A DNA stretch of 20,638 nt from a virus, in IMG/VR virus record IMGVR_UViG_3300017751_000325, positions 1-20,638 of that record. The stretch is one strand, 5' to 3'. Shown here piece by piece: positions 19,830 to 20,638 of this stretch. The notes beneath the pieces were generated by a model. That model did no database searches and was not told where the DNA came from. It saw only the letters and a program-made list of their open reading frames with translations. Position 1 is the first letter of the stretch. Every line of letters starts with the position of its first letter. A program made the translations under genes and the position numbers.

Positions 19830-20103
19830 TAAAGTATTTGGCCGACTAAAAGATTATTTAGGCCCAGACAAAACAATAGTATCTTTTGATCCTATGGGTC
19901 CTAAAGAGTTCTTTAGCAAAGATGTTGATGCTTTTGGAAATGTAAAATTTGCTGAAGAATATACTCAAAAAGAATTACTTGCAGAACAAATGATTCAATT
20001 AGAAGATACTGCTAAAAAATTATTAAATGAAGAAAAATATGAATTACTACAAGAATTAAAAGAAATATATGAAAAAATTAAAAAAGAATATGACAGCCTT
20101 TAA
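19786..20103 (+). CDS. Unrecognised protein with C-terminal coiled coil
   Basis: 105 aa. N-terminal helix MTQDQMELLSDMIADKVFGR, then LGPDKTIVSFDPMGPKEFFS, and a long C-terminal helix with coiled-coil-like heptads (about 60-103, KKLLNEEKYELLQELKEIYE). Probably oligomeric. The 3' end overlaps the ligase start by 14 nt, so the two are likely co-translated. Function unknown; could assist the ligase or act in DNA metabolism. Confidence 0.72.
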   Translation: MTQDQMELLSDMIADKVFGRLKDYLGPDKTIVSFDPMGPKEFFSKDVDAFGNVKFAEEYTQKELLAEQMIQLEDTAKKLLNEEKYELLQELKEIYEKIKKEYDSL

Positions 20104-20638
20104 TGTAATGCTTGCGCATCCTGTGGGCAAAAAAGAATTTGACAAAGATTCTTTTATCCAACCAAAGCTTGACGGCGTGCGTTGCTACATTACTGAACAC
20201 GGTGCGTTTTCACGCAACCATAAACAATTTATGAACGCTCAGCATATAACAGATGAGCTTAAGCCATTGTTTGCTAAGTATCCTCACGTTGTGCTAGACG
20301 GTGAGCTATACAATCACAATTACAAAGATAACTTCAACAAGATTATCTCACTTGTGCGTAAACAATCACCCTCTGATGCTGAGCGTAACGAAGCTAAAGT
20401 AATACAATTTCACAATTACGATATATTTATGCCAATTGACGGTATTGATTCTACGTTTCGATACCGAAATGAATGTATTAAAAAGCTTCATAAAGAATTT
20501 GCATTGCAATATTGCAAAACAGTTGAGACTTATCAAGTTCAAAACGATGTTACAGCAAGACTAATGTATTATCAGTTTACTACTAAACAAGGCTACGAAG
20601 GCGCAATATTACGTAATAACAAACCATATGAACAAAAA
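20090..20638 (+). CDS. ATP-dependent DNA ligase, N-terminal part (runs off the window)
   Basis: 183 codons open to the edge, starting MTAFNVMLAHPVGKKEFDKD. Nucleotidyltransferase motif I is PKLDGVRCY, with catalytic Lys26; motif III is VVLDGELYN; motif IV is YEGAILRN. This is the adenylation domain of the ATP-dependent polynucleotide ligase superfamily; the short spacing from start to motif I fits small phage DNA ligases rather than RNA ligases. It seals nicks in replication and repair. Base composition is clearly less AT-rich than the tiny genes to its left (GCG, CGC, GTG codons are used), suggesting a different history or stronger functional constraint. The OB domain is beyond the window. 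Confidence 0.9.
   Translation, partial: MTAFNVMLAHPVGKKEFDKDSFIQPKLDGVRCYITEHGAFSRNHKQFMNAQHITDELKPLFAKYPHVVLDGELYNHNYKDNFNKIISLVRKQSPSDAERNEAKVIQFHNYDIFMPIDGIDSTFRYRNECIKKLHKEFALQYCKTVETYQVQNDVTARLMYYQFTTKQGYEGAILRNNKPYEQK

Noticed and set aside
1-20638. CRISPR array, insertion sequence or integrase
   Set aside because: No regularly spaced repeats, terminal inverted repeats, transposase or recombinase motifs were seen.

Overview
The window looks like a stretch of a tailed-phage genome (or a phage-derived contig) at low GC, most likely infecting a marine Bacteroidetes/Flavobacteriia host. Reasons: a long one-directional block of tail-fibre-like and small virion proteins; a divergent block of tightly packed tiny genes ending in an ATP-dependent DNA ligase; a phage-style tRNA gene; starts that lack Shine-Dalgarno sequences and sit behind A-rich leaders; and one site in the divergent intergenic region that fits the Bacteroidetes primary-sigma pattern TTTG-N20-TAnnTTTG. 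The host assignment is inference; no integrase, terminase, capsid or polymerase gene is in view.

Minus strand, 14344 down to 1 (read right to left): a small lipoprotein; a run of short, mostly very basic proteins (14139-11808) that includes a two-TM holin-like protein and a TM-anchored protein with a calcium-loop motif; groEL followed by groES (11778-9947), the reverse of the usual bacterial order; a winged-helix-like protein; then about 9 kb of structural genes: a 706-aa fibre, several 75-120 aa virion proteins, a Cys-rich fibre, a mini-glutaredoxin, two fibres with related 'HNLN' C-termini, a 952-aa Gly-rich adhesin with a cupredoxin-like N-terminal copper motif, and a partial fibre at the edge. 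Seven junctions use TAATG stop/start overlaps, which implies translational coupling. The chaperonin pair sits inside the virion operon, so it probably folds phage structural proteins.

Divergent intergenic region, 14345-14868: about 520 bp, extremely AT-rich, with no gene. It holds repeats, two small palindromes, the Bacteroidetes-type promoter candidate and the first copy of a phage-specific promoter motif.

Plus strand, 14869 to 20638: about 25 very small, mostly acidic and mostly unrecognised genes, often overlapping by a few bases, in five units. Each unit is headed by the same bipartite motif, TACGTTACA-N14-GTGATAATATA(A/T), always with exactly 14 nt between the blocks. Three copies overlap coding sequence in the same reading frame (Thr-Leu-Gln). 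Between genes lie structured RNAs: a clean tRNA-Met(CAT), two tRNA-like elements that have an acceptor stem and T-arm but a non-canonical hairpin in place of D- and anticodon arms, and two further hairpins between the second element and the tRNA. The right edge cuts the DNA ligase. I see no convincing intrinsic terminator.

The most novel-looking parts are the fixed-spacing promoter series and the tRNA-like/structured RNA cluster. Family names for the small phage proteins come from memory of recurring sequence signatures, not from a search.
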